From the NCBI GenBank assembly GCA_033032865.1, contig JAWHQI010000065.1, forward strand, positions 2,542,001 through 2,606,000: 64,000 bases of DNA, given 5' to 3'. Under the pieces are notes generated by a model. The model was not told the origin of the DNA, ran no database searches, and saw only the letters and a program-made list of their open reading frames with translations. Of the stretch, positions 11,133 through 21,009 are shown piece by piece. The DNA is from Dactylorhiza incarnata (taxonomy: Eukaryota; Streptophyta; Magnoliopsida; Asparagales; Orchidaceae). The first letter of the stretch is position 1, and each line of letters begins with the position of its first letter. Position numbers and translations under genes: made by a program.

Positions 11133-12070
11133 TGTTGGGAACCTTACCTACAATGTTCCTGATTTGAAGAAGTCCTCAAGTCAAAGGTAAATACACTTTG
11201 TATTTGATGCACTTGTTTAGAATATTGTTTTTAGGTACTAGATAGTGCAAGGCTAACATAGGGCTAGACTTAGTGTCATCAAACATAGCTTTTCTAATGT
11301 AATCCCTCATTGTGCAAAACACCATGTCGACATACTTTCTAGACTATATAATTTACATCAGGAATAAAGGTCTGGGAAGTCACAGAGAGCAAAGGATCTG
11401 AATTAAGAATATTCAGAAATTGACTAAGTAATATCGTCTTAGAGAGTCAAAATATCGTCGAGTAAAGGTTTCGATATCAGTTTGAATACCTTAAGCTTCA
11501 ATACGAAATCATCTTGACAAGGTTCAACTATCCAAGACGATATCATCTTGATAAAGTTCAACTACACTCATATCGTCTTGGAGGTGTTCAATAGATATTT
11601 GGAAGCACTTTATTGAATGAAGAATTTGGCTAAGTTTTTTTTATCGTCGAGGTGATCTCAATTGTCGTCGAGCTCAAGTGAAATGTCGTCGAGGAACCAT
11701 CAAGACATTTCAAAACTATAAAAGGCAGATATTGTGTTAAATACGGAATTCGATCTAATAGGCTTATCATTTGACTAGTAGTCAAATATCATCTCGTAGA
11801 CTACAAAAGTCATCAAGATGATTTGTGCAGAAGATTCAGCTAGAAGACAGAAGTAGTCAAATATCGTCTTGTAGACTACAAGAGTCATCAAGATGATTCG
11901 TGCAAAAGATTCGGCTACAAGACAGAAGTAGTCAAATATCATCTTGTAGACTACACGAGTCATCAAGACGATTCGTACGAAAGGTTTTAACTAAAGTTAT
12001 GCAGAGTTCAAATTTGACAAGAAGATCTGCATTTGACTAGACATCAAGAAAATTCGACCAGACATCTAGC
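11133..12070 (+). repeat. Element B 3' LTR, right end eroded
   Basis: The LTR starts TGTTGGGAACC after a polypurine tract. Phrases such as CCTGATTTGAAGAAGT near the start and TGTAATCCCTCATTGTG at about 11298-11314 are shared with the LTR of element E read on its sense strand, which supports a Sirevirus assignment. CpG words of the TCGTCGA type recur between 11450 and 11700. A 75-bp tandem repeat occupies 11777-12001. I find no convincing CA end, so the right limit is approximate. 12070-12104 holds nothing I recognise. Confidence 0.65.
11777..12001 (+). repeat. 75-bp tandem repeat, three copies, in the LTR of B
   Basis: The word AGTAGTCAAATATC starts at 11777, 11852 and 11927, giving a 75-bp period. 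The copies differ by a few bases. Each contains ATCAAGA(T/C)GATT and GTAGACTACA. Confidence 0.9.
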
Positions 12071-12104
12071 CGAATTGGGGAAAATCCTGAATTCAAATTA
12101 AGGT

Positions 12105-13213
12105 ATGATTTTGGCATTATATCATTTATTGCCGCCGCCGATTGGTTCAATCAGAGCTGTGCTTTATGGAAAGATGATTTCTGAAATAAAGGATCGCTCA
12201 CCACCTCTATTGGTTGTAAATGGTACCCCATCACCTGTCTATGGGACTGGTGTCATCCACTCCACTCTTTCTATTCGCATTGAGGATACTCTCTATGTGC
12301 CTACGTTTCTATACAATTTGTTGTTTGTTCAAGCCATCTCCAAATACCTGCAATGCTTTGTTATATTTACTTCATCTCATTATTATTTTTAGGATCTTCG
12401 ATCGAAGGGGATGTTTGTTATTGGGACTGAAAGTGAGGGTCTTTACTTCCTTGATAATCCTTTTGCTCTTTCTGCTTCTACCACATTCGCATCTCTTCGT
12501 CAACAACATCTTCTTCTTGGCTATCCTCCTCCTCGCTTAGTCTATCAACTACTACCTGAAATTTAGAAGGATGACTCTCCTCTCAAATGTGAATCTTGTC
12601 AATATAGAAAACATCATCGTACCCTTTACCTGGCCAAAACCAACCGTAGTTTGAGTCGTTCGTTTGAGCTTGTTCATTCAGATATTTGGGGTCCTTCTCC
12701 TACCAAAATTGTGGGTAGGGTAGTCTATTTTTTGTAAAATTTATTGATGATTTTTCAAGATGTACTTGGGTGTAACATTTAAAAGAATGCTCTAAACTTT
12801 TCTCTATTTTTAATGCATTTTATAATGAAATTCGGACACAATTTGGTGCTTCCATCAAAATTCTACGTACTCATAATGCCAAAGAATATATTATCCAACA
12901 ATTAATTACCTTTTGTATCTCTCATGGTATCGTCCATCAAACTAGCTAGGTCTACACTTCTCAAAAAAATGCCATTACTGAGCGCAAAAATTGTCGCTTA
13001 CTTGACTTGACTCACACTCTCCTAGCCCAGATGAATGTTCCTCGCTCCTACTGGGAACATGCCATCTTGCTCTTATACTACCTCATCAACCGTATTCCCT
13101 CTACTATTCTTTCTAGCAAACTACTTTTTCCATTTTAAACTCCGGTACGCCACCATTCTCTCTGACCCCGAGGGTTTTTTGTTGCACTTCTTTCATTCAT
13201 TCCCCTTCCCCTG
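12105..13213 (+). pseudogene. Element K: copia GAG-pre-integrase and integrase fragment
   Basis: This plus-strand copia pol remnant is unlike those of A, E and H. It starts after the protease active site. The protease tail (TLYVPTFLYNLL) and the GAG-pre-integrase zinc motif (LKCESCQYRKHHR) are visible, then integrase (ELVHSDIWGPSP, RTHNAKEYI, ITERKN). It ends with RVFCCTSFIHSPSPDH at about 13165-13213, which is the usual region after the integrase core. Several stops and frameshifts are present. No LTR belonging to it is visible, and C1 sequence starts immediately afterwards. Confidence 0.82.
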
Positions 13214-13215
13214 AT

Positions 13216-13953
13216 CACATTGGTATCCAGGGCCGAGCTTAAGGCCTACGAGGAGTACCTAGCTACCTTGAGCATTATTTGTGACATTCGAGACCACATC
13301 AGGGCACAACAGAGACATGATGCAGCACTGGAGCCGGTATTCAGAGCCCTAGAAGGGGGCAACTCAGAAGAATACTCATTACAGGATGACCTAGTTCATT
13401 TCTGGGGCCGTATATACATACACATAGGGGTGGGATCTGGGAGGACATACTCAGGGAGGCACACTGCACTCGATACTCAGGGCACCCCGGGATCACCAAG
13501 ATGACGGCGAACCTGCGGAAGAATATGTACTAGCTTGGGATGAAGAGGGAGATAATAGCTTGGGTGACGCACTACGGAACCTACCAACGGGTGAAGGCCG
13601 AGTACAAGAGCCCTGGGGGTTTACTATAGCCGCTACCAGTCCTAGAGTGGAAGTTCAAGGACATAGCCATGGATTTTGTGCATGGGCTACCACAGTCCCA
13701 CTCTGGGCAAGATTCCATCTAGGTCATAGTGGACAGACTGACCAAGGTGTCCAGAATTATTCCAGTCTATAAGGATGCTTCAGTTACTGTATTGGTGAGA
13801 TTATTTGTAGAGCATTTCGTTAGGTACCATAGTGTGCCCAGGACGATTGTTTCAGATAGGGATGGTTACTTTACTTCGAGGGAGTGGAGGGCAGTGCAGG
13901 CATATCTAGGGACTGGACTCACCTTCAGCACTGCTTTCCATCCACAGACCGAC
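13216..13953 (+). pseudogene. C1 integrase, first part
   Basis: The segment shows the gypsy integrase zinc-binding region (EAHCTRYSGHPGITKM, then GMKREI). The two Cys positions expected before QRVKAEY are Tyr here. The catalytic core follows: MDFVHGLP, VIVDRLTKVSRIIPV, IVSDRDGYFTS and FHPQTD. Frameshifts occur near 13440 and 13500-13620. The frame is cut at 13953 by element J inside the motif HPQTD-GQTE and continues in frame at 14807. Confidence 0.85.
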
Positions 13954-14179
13954 TGTAATGATCCGGCCCGCCAACACGGGACCCAGCTGAACCGCCAGCA
14001 CCCTCCCAGCCCAGGCCCGCCAACACGGGACCCAGCTGGCACTGGAAGGGTTCAGCCTAACCAGATAGTCTGCAGACCATGCACCCCAACCCATCTCTGT
14101 CCTACCACAGGGCACAGTGGGTTGTTGGAGACTGTAGTCCCCCTTTGATGAGAATTGAGCCAGTTAAGTGGCAGCGCGT

Positions 14180-14237
14180 GGACTTACCAGGAGGTCACCC
14201 ATCCCAGAATTGCTCCAGCCCGAGCACGCGTAACTAT
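14180..14237 (-). repeat. 5S rRNA-like internal promoter sequence, inverted copy
   Basis: Read on the minus strand, it has the box A region (GTTACGCGTGCTCGGGC) and the box C region (GGATGGGTGACCTCCTGG). It is a relic inside element J, not a 5S gene, because the first half of 5S is missing. Confidence 0.75.
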
Positions 14238-14518
14238 GAAGTCCACGCGCTGCCGCTTAACTAGCTTAATTCTCATCAAAGGGGGACTACGGTCTCCAAC
14301 AACCCACTGTGCCCTGTGGTGGGACAGAGAGGGGTTGGGGTGCATGGTCTGCAGACTATCTGGTTAGGCTGAACCCTTCCGGTGCCAGCTGGGTCCCGTG
14401 TTGGCGGGCCTGGGATGGGAGGGTGCTGTCGGTCCAGCTGGGTCCCGTGTTGGCGGGCCTAGATTGTTACAAAAAGTGCAATCAGCTCAATTGGTGATGA
14501 GAAGTGAAAGTACTCCAT

Positions 14519-14574
14519 AGTTAAGCGTGCTCGGGCTGGAGCAATTCTGGGATGGGTGACCTCCTGGGAAGTCC
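14519..14574 (+). repeat. 5S rRNA-like internal promoter sequence, direct copy
   Basis: AGTTAAGCGTGCTCGGGC matches the 5S box A region and GGATGGGTGACCTCCTGGGA the box C region, with the usual spacing. An RNA polymerase III internal control region may survive. The 5' half of 5S is replaced by unrelated sequence. Confidence 0.8.
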
Positions 14575-14806
14575 ACGCGCTGCCGCTTAACTGGCTCAAT
14601 TCTCATCAAAGGGGGACTACAGTCTCCAACAACCCACTGTGCCCTGTGGTGGGACAGAGAGGGGTTGCGATGCATGGTCTGCAGACTATCTGGTTAGGCT
14701 GAACCCTTCCGGTGCCAGCTGGGTCCCGTGTTGGCGGGCCTGGGATGGGAGGGTGCTAGCGGTCCAGCTGGTTCCCGTGTTGGCGGGCCTGGATCGTTAC
14801 ACCAAC

Positions 14807-15505
14807 GGCCAGACAGAGCATACCAATAGGACGATGGAGGACTTGCTGCGTTTATGCATTCTGGATACGGGGAAACTCTGGAAGAGGATGCTACCACTGA
14901 TAGAGTTTTCTTACAATAACAGCCACCATGCAAGCATTGGGATGACACCGTATGAGGCTATATATAGGAGGAAGTGCACGACGCCGTTATCTTGGTTCCA
15001 GGATGAGGATCCAAGGGTACTTGGATCATAGTACATAGATGATACAAATGCTTTGGTACGGATGATCCGTGATCGGATGCTGGCGGCTCAAAGCCGGCGG
15101 ACCAAGTATTACGATGTGAGGCATCAAAAGGTGGAGTTCCAAGTAGGAGATATGGTTTTCTTAAAGATACGACCAATGCATTGTGTCTCGCGGGTACGAG
15201 GACAGAAGAAACTCAACCCTCGATTTATGAGTCCTTATGTGATCCTGGAGCTGATCGGCCCCTTGGCTTATAGGTTGGAGCTGCCACAGGAGTTGGCGAA
15301 CCTGCACGACGTCTTCCATGTCTCCTCACTTTGGAGAGCCTTACTTTGGCAAGAGCAGCATGTTATGACTACAGCAGGCCCGATAGCATCCAAAAGATCA
15401 GTCCTCCTGGAGCCCATCCGCATCGATGATACAGCCGTCCAAGTTCCGCGGAGGAAGAAGGTTCCTCTCATCAAGGTTCCTCTCATTGTGGTCCAATTAT
15501 AGATG
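14807..15505 (+). pseudogene. C1 integrase, second part, to the pol terminus
   Basis: The frame restarts with [15 protein letters not shown], completing the HPQTDGQTE motif, and continues [20 protein letters not shown], the usual C-terminal half of the gypsy integrase core. The GPY/F-like region follows (FLKIRPM, then KLNPRFMSPYVILE and LANLHDVFHVSSL). The tail LEPIRIDDTAVQVPRRKKVPL corresponds to the segment around the chromodomain of chromoviruses. A stop at 15028-15030 and a small local duplication near 15464-15488 damage it. The homologous tail in C2 (26572-26747) lacks that duplication. Confidence 0.85.
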
Positions 15506-15639
15506 AGAGGAGCACACATGGGAACCATGGAACCTCATGCAACAATAGTATCCGACACTATTCACCTCAGGTACACCTAAACATGAGCTTACATTCCTTA
15601 TTCACCTTGCATAGAATCCGGTAGACCCGAACTTAAATT

Positions 15640-15675
15640 TCGAGGACGAAATTTTTATTTTTGTTTATTGGGATT
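15640..15675 (+). other. C1 region before the LTR: conserved motif and weak polypurine tract
   Basis: AATTTCGAGGACGAAATTT (from about 15636) is a phrase commonly seen just before the 3' LTR of Tekay/Del-type elements. The polypurine tract itself is degenerate (TATTGGGATT). The same phrase, with changes, precedes the LTR of C2 at about 26879-26928. Confidence 0.6.
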
Positions 15676-18416
15676 TATAACATCCATAATCCTACTAGAC
15701 CCCATAAAGGTGTTAGGATATAACATGAGGAGAGAAGGGTGAGTGGAGGCAAGGAGATGACCTTAGAGTTCACTAAGTTGGGGTGAATTCGCATAGTGCT
15801 CACCAATGAACACAAGATAACTTATGTCAAATTAGCCAAATTGAACTCACAAACACTATTTGACCTCACCACTATGTTCCTAACCCTAATAGAGACTCAC
15901 TTGACCAAGAGCCCCAACAATTGGTCAACCAAATAGGCCAAATTGACCAAAGTCAAGCTTAGGTCAACATAACCATATTCAACACAAATAGACTCAATTG
16001 ACCTTCAATACCTCAAATTGACCTTACCTTGTAGGGCCATTCTACTGAGGTGTTTCCTATCGGTGACCAGTCCTTATTTGGTAGATTTAGCTCACATAGT
16101 TGCTTGGATTGGTCTAATATTTTGGACATAAGTGTAAATGACATAGATACATCACCTGCCCAGAAATCATAATTTTTGGGCAACATTTTTCTAAGGTTTT
16201 GTAGTAAATATGATTTTTCATATTAATGAAATAAATGTGGTTGGATAGGTACAACTTGACCCAAATCTTGGTTGACATCATGGTTAGGTCATTATTAATC
16301 ACATGTAAAAAGTTGAGGTCATTTGGACTACTGTATAACATTATATTTCACATACATAGGAATGAGATGTGTAGAAGGGTTGTGTGCATATAACACCTTT
16401 GAGTATTTTGTGAACTCATCACTAATGACTGGTTGTATAATCATGATAATTGGGAAATACACCTAGTATGATGGGGGTCATTATCTATAGAAATATTAGG
16501 ATTTTGGAAAGAAAAAATCCTAAGTATTTGAGTAATAACATTATTGTCACATAAATGTATTAATCAAATAAAAGTGATCAAATAACTTAGGATAAATCTG
16601 ATTTTCAGTCACATGATGTTTTAGAATAATATATATCTATGGAAATTTTATTGTGATTTTTGGAGTTAAATTTCCTAGTTATTTGAGCATAATTGATTTT
16701 GTCACAAAGTGTATAAATGAATTAAACATCATCTAAAGTCTGTAGACAAATCCAATATTCTGTCATATGATGTTTTACATTGAAATATATCTCTGGAAAT
16801 TTTGGTAGGATTTATGAAAGTCATTTACACTGTAAATTCCCAAAAATGCCCTTTGTCACACTTGTGTATTAATGGAATTTATATGGTTAATATTATCTAG
16901 AAAATTTTGAAAATTTGGCTAGACTACTTTTGGATCATTATAAGCCTATGGTAAATTTTAAAGAATTTTTTGAATCAGTTATTTTGGTACTTGATGTGTA
17001 ATGTGACCAATTGACATAAATATTTAAATACTGAAATAATGGTCATAAATACTATGGAAAATTAAGAAAGTCAGTCCGTCATGATATTTATTCATTACAT
17101 TTCACTGATAAATTATTGGGAGCACTTTGACTTCTGAAAGTTATACTTCATGTGTAAAGTGAGGCATACATTACAATAAAGTATTTTTATAAATGGTTAA
17201 AAATAATTAGAAAAATTATGAATTTCTGACCATCTCTTAATTGGGTCATGATTAACATATGGTATGAATTTTAGGGCATTTGGACAAGTTATAGTGAAGT
17301 TCACATCGTAGAGACCAACCTAGCTCAATGTTGAGTTGGTCTGCGAATAGCAAAAACTTGAGATAGTGTTTGGACTAGCCAGAACAAGTAGGAATGGGAT
17401 GAAATCTGGAACACAAGATTAGGGCATACATAACTTCAGCCCCTATAAGTTATAGCCTTATTGCATGACTTCTACCCTACAGAGAATAGTAAACTAGAGG
17501 TACGTCTCGAAGAACAATTGAAGCATTTTGAGAGTTTTCTATCCTAGGCACTTATAGTGACATTTAGAGTGTTAATATGATCATGATGCATTCAGGGTTA
17601 GAGTTGGACATATAGATGAATATCTAAGAGTTTGCACCGCGCACCGTAAAGAGGTCGTTAAGTTGCCTAAAAGAAATCTAAGTCATTCTTAAGTAATCTA
17701 GAGCAACCATGAGGATAACCTTAACAATGGGTAGTTACCAATAAAAGTAAATATTCTGACAAAGGAAGGTCTGGGATGTCATCTCGGAATACCATCTAGT
17801 ACCGCTGCGAGCCCTTCACCGGGTAGATCAAGGGAAGTCTAGAATTCACCTTAAATTGTTATGATCTCCTAACTAACAAACAAGAGTAACCCTAAATGAG
17901 ATAAGTTGAGAAAAGTAAACCTCATCCTGCTAGAGAGGACAGAATGGTTCAAGAGTAATTAGTCCTACGAGCTGGAGGCTCGGGTAGCGTGATAAACCTT
18001 GCATGTGCGTATGTAGTGGCGGGTCTACGGTACGGGTCCATTGTCACACCAATGGCAGTACATAGACTTTGGAGGGGAATGGTGAGTTAGAAGGCCATTA
18101 GGTTACTTTACTGCAGTCTAGCAAACAAACCCTAGCAACCCACCCCTGACCATAAAAGACTGACGGGATGCCAGCAAGAGTACGCAAAAGCTCATGGAAG
18201 TGCACCTAGGATGTGCACAATATCGTACGTAAAGTTTAGGTCTGGTAGTATGTATACCCACCTATAAGTGGAGTGCCCGATCCACTGATTCCGTTGCCAC
18301 GACGGAAATACCTGAGAGACTTGCTACCTCCAAAAAGCGGGAACTAAAGGTCTGTGCATGCAAAGTCGTGTAAGTGAGTTGCACTGTATGAACATAGCAT
18401 AACATAGCATAACATT
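15676..18416 (+). repeat. C1 3' LTR, first part
   Basis: The start TATAACATCC corresponds to TGTAACATGCC in C2. About 350 bases align readily with the LTR of C2 at 26929, then the two diverge near 16035. The rest is AT-rich to 17300 and more balanced after that, with no open frames of note. D is inserted at 18416/18417. The LTR is recognised mainly by its start, by similarity to C2 and by the CA end found at 25908, so the interior is inferred rather than proven. Confidence 0.65.
15859..16024. promoter_or_regulatory. W-box-type motif cluster in the LTR of C1
   Basis: Eight TTGACC/TTGACT words (either strand) lie within 166 bp, near the start of the LTR (U3). TTGAC(C/T) is the binding core of plant WRKY transcription factors. 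Binding is not shown by sequence alone. Confidence 0.5.
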
Positions 18417-18727
18417 TGTTGAAACCGATTTCTCAGCCTCTGTGGAGTTCGGGGCCCACAACAAGTTGAGGGGTGGCCAACTCTTACTCCCCCAAGGGAG
18501 AGCTCTAGGTTGAAGGTGTTGGAACTATGAACTGGACTAAGGGCTCGGCGAGGAGGTCCCACCACATACCCGGAAGATCTTTAGAGCGCTTCCCCTCCCA
18601 AGCCAACGTCGGGCTTGGGCACCATTGGAGGCTCTCCTCACCCCACTAGAGAGATTTGGGGAGGGAGAGGGAGAGAGAGAGAGAGCTAGCCTAGAACAAG
18701 CTTGCCTCCAAAGGGTGCACCCTTGTC

Positions 18728-18737
18728 CTATTTATAG
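18728..18737 (-). promoter_or_regulatory. TATA box in the left LTR of D
   Basis: On the minus strand the sequence is CTATAAATAG, a near-ideal plant TATA box. The same decamer occurs in the other LTR at about 24431-24440, where it would drive the element. It lies downstream, in the sense direction, of the 55-bp hairpin array. Confidence 0.75.
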
Positions 18738-18956
18738 GATTCCTGAACTTGGGCTGCAAATAGCCAAAAACTGGTCCCTGAAATTACCAAAATACCCTCG
18801 GAAATGGCTGCGGATAGCCAAATCTCGCTGTTCAATGGGGCTAAACGCAGTCCGAACCTCTTCCTGGGGTTGGGCGAGAGGGGGCCAACCTCCTCCCTTG
18901 CTCGCCTCCCCTCACTGGTCCGTCCCCTGCTGAGGTGGGGTGACCCGGGAGGTTTC

Positions 18957-19385
18957 CCGCCTCCTGGCTCGCCCCCATTAGACAGGGGCGGGGGCGAGCA
19001 CAGGAGGCCGCCCGCCTCCTGGCTCGCCCGCCTCCTGGCTCGCCCCCCTTAGACAGGGGCGGGGGCGAGCCCAGGAGGCCGCCCGCCTCCTGGCTCGCCC
19101 CCCTTAGACAGGGGCGGGGGCGAGCCCAGGAGGCCACCCACCTCCTGGCTCGTCCCACTTATATAGGGGCGGGGGCGATCCCAGGAGGCCGCCCGCCTCC
19201 TGGCTCGCCCCCCCTTAGACAGGGGCGAGGGCGAGCCCAGGAGGCCGCCGGCTCCTGGTTCGCCCCCTTAGACGGGGGCGGGGGCGATCCCAGGAGGCCA
19301 CCCGCCTCCTGGCTCACCCCCTTATACGGGGGCGGGGGCGAGCCCAGGAGGCCACCCGCCTCCTGGCTTGCCCCCCTTTTATACG
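18957..19385. repeat. 55-bp tandem array of inverted repeats in the left LTR of D
   Basis: About eight GC-rich units with a 55-bp period. Each unit contains CCTCCTGG-CTCGCCCCC, a short loop around TTAGACA, and GGGGGCGAGCCCAGGAGG. The arms are nearly perfect complements, so every unit is a potential hairpin. The array lies upstream of the TATA box in the sense direction. Confidence 0.9.
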
Positions 19386-19631
19386 GGGGCGGGGGTGAGA
19401 GGGAGGGCTCGCCCCTCCACCTCTCGCCCCCTCTGCTGGGGGCGGGGGCAAGAGGGAGGGCTCGCCCCTCTACCTCTCCCCCCTCTACATGAGCTGGGCG
19501 AGCGGGGGGCCTCCGCCTCTACCGCTCGCCCCCTTTGCTCCTGCTCTTCCTTCCTGGGACCATGCTACCACACAATGTTCTAAAGGACCCCTGGGTCTCG
19601 GAAACACACTCGGCGAATACGGGGTTGTACA

Positions 19632-19652
19632 CAATCCCTGCTCTTTCCGAGC
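19632..19652 (-). other. Element D polypurine tract
   Basis: On the sense strand the sequence before the 3' LTR is purine-rich (GGAAAGAGCAGGGATTG). It occupies the position of a polypurine tract but is interrupted by pyrimidines. Confidence 0.55.
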
Positions 19653-19744
19653 GAGGTACAAGCTCGGAAAGAAAAGTCCAACCCTGCATATTCGGCGAGT
19701 GGTGCTGAAAATCGCGCCATAGGCGACACCCCCCCTAGGGGAAA

Positions 19745-20594
19745 AAACACAGCCTCCTCGAGAGGTCCTCTAACCCTGCTGGCTAGCGAGAGCCCAGTTA
19801 GCGATACCACCTTGGGAAAAAACATAGAACCTCCCCGAGAGGTCTTCCAACCCCGCCGGCTAGCGAGGGCCCGGCTAGCGATACACCTTGGGAAAAAACA
19901 TAGAACCTCCCCGAGAGGTCTTCCAACTATGCCGGCTAGCGAGAGCCCGGCTAGCGAGACCCCTTCGGGAGAAAAACATACAGCCACCCCGAGAGGTCTT
20001 CCAACCCCGCCGGCTAGCGAGAGCCCGGCTAGCGAGACCACATTGGGAAAAAACATAGAAACTCCCCGAGAGGTCTTCCAACCATGCCGGCTAGCGAGAG
20101 CCCGGCTAGCGAGACCACCTCGGGAGAAAAAACATAGAACCTCCCCGAGAGGTCTTCCAACCATGCCGGCTAGCGAGAGCCCGGCTAGCGAGACCACCTT
20201 GGGAAAAAACATAGAATCTCCCCGAGAGGTCTTCCAACCATGCCGGCTAGCGAGAGCCCGACTAGCGAGACCACCTCGGGAGAAAAAACATATAACCTCC
20301 CTGAGAGGTCTTCCGACCTTGCCGGCTAGCGGGAGCCCGGCTAGCGAGACCACCTCGGGAGAAAAACATATAACCTCCCCGAGAGGTCTTCCAACCTTGC
20401 TGGCTAGCGAGAGCCCGGCTAGCGGTACCACCTTGGGAAAAAAACATATAACCTCCCCGAGAGGTCTTCCGACCTTGCCGGCTAGCGGGAGCCCGACTAG
20501 CGAGACCGCCTCGGGAGAAAAACATATAACCTCCCTGAGAGGTCTTCCGACCTTGCCGGCTAGTGAGAGCCTGTCTAGCGAGGCCACCTTGGGG
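19745..20594. repeat. About 78-bp tandem array (11 copies) in D
   Basis: Each unit contains GAGAGGTCTTCC and the pair GCCGGCTAGCGAGAGCCCGG-CTAGCGAGACC. Period is about 72-79 bp. Because many units are exactly 78 bp, both strands stay open over long distances (361 residues on minus, 269 on plus). These are repeat artefacts rather than genes. The array lies in the region that would be 3' untranslated. Confidence 0.88.
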
Positions 20595-21009
20595 CTAACT
20601 GCCATTGAAACCTGCCATTGAGTGAGCCTACGGCCCTGCCAGCTAGGTGAGAGCCTGGTCAGCAAGTCTGCTAAGGGCTAACTACCTTTGAAACCTGCCA
20701 TCGAGTGAGCCTACGGCCCTGCCAGTTAGGTGAGAGCCTGGTCAGCGGGTCTGCTCGGGGCTAACTGCCTTTGAAACCTGCCACCGAGTGAGCCTACGAC
20801 CCTGCCAGCTAGGTGAGAGCCTGGTCAGCGGGTCTGCTCGGGGCTAACTGCCTTTGAAACCTGCCATCGAGTAAGCCTACGACCCTGCCAGCTAGGTGAG
20901 AGCCTGGTCAGCGGGTCTGTTCGGGGCTAACTGCCTTTGAAACTTGCCACGGAGTGAGCCTACGACCCTGCCTGCTAGGTGAGAGCCTGGTCAGCGGGTC
21001 TGCTCGGGG
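20595..21009. repeat. 83-bp tandem array (5 copies) in D
   Basis: The word CTAAC begins at 20595, 20678, 20761, 20844 and 20927. Units contain GCCTACG, CCTGCCAGCTAGGTGAGAGC and GGTCAGCGGGTCTGCT. They are clearly related to the neighbouring 87-bp units. Confidence 0.92.

Larger units (their letters stand above)
13954..14801. mobile_element. Element J: 5S rRNA-derived (Cassandra-like) composite insertion
   Basis: The insertion starts TGTAATGATCC and ends GGATCGTTACA, so the ends are inverted repeats. It is flanked by CCGAC (13949-13953) and CCAAC (14802-14806), an imperfect 5-bp duplication. Inside are related units of about 230-300 bp: an inverted one (13954-14238), a direct 5'-truncated one (14239-14471, ending TTGTTACA) and a direct one (about 14505-14801). 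The 5S-derived box A and box C sequence is present at 14519-14574 (plus) and 14180-14237 (minus). Cassandra elements are known TRIM retrotransposons with 5S sequence in their LTRs. The Cassandra name is an inference; a clear primer-binding site is not visible. Confidence 0.72.
18417..19631 (-). repeat. Element D 3' LTR (left copy)
   Basis: On the plus strand it starts TGTTGAAACC and ends TTGTACA; on the sense strand it runs TGTACAACCCC to GGTTTCAACA. It is 1215 bp, against 1085 bp for the other LTR. Most of the difference is explained by a different number of 55-bp repeats. A GA-rich microsatellite lies at about 18662-18685. Confidence 0.93.

Noticed and set aside
11775..11966. A 63-residue minus-strand frame with internal repeats
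   Set aside because: It is a product of the 75-bp tandem repeat in the LTR of B.
14519..14574. A functional 5S rRNA gene
   Set aside because: Only the second half of 5S is present and it sits inside a repeated mobile unit; the 5' half is unrelated.
16040..18411. Search for host genes in the long AT-rich interval
   Set aside because: No frame longer than about 75 residues with any recognisable motif; the interval is best explained as the body of the LTR of C1.
19580..20665. A 361-residue open frame on the minus strand and a 269-residue frame on the plus strand over the same bases
   Set aside because: Both follow from a 78-bp repeat period divisible by three. There is no start context, no domain, and both strands are equally open.
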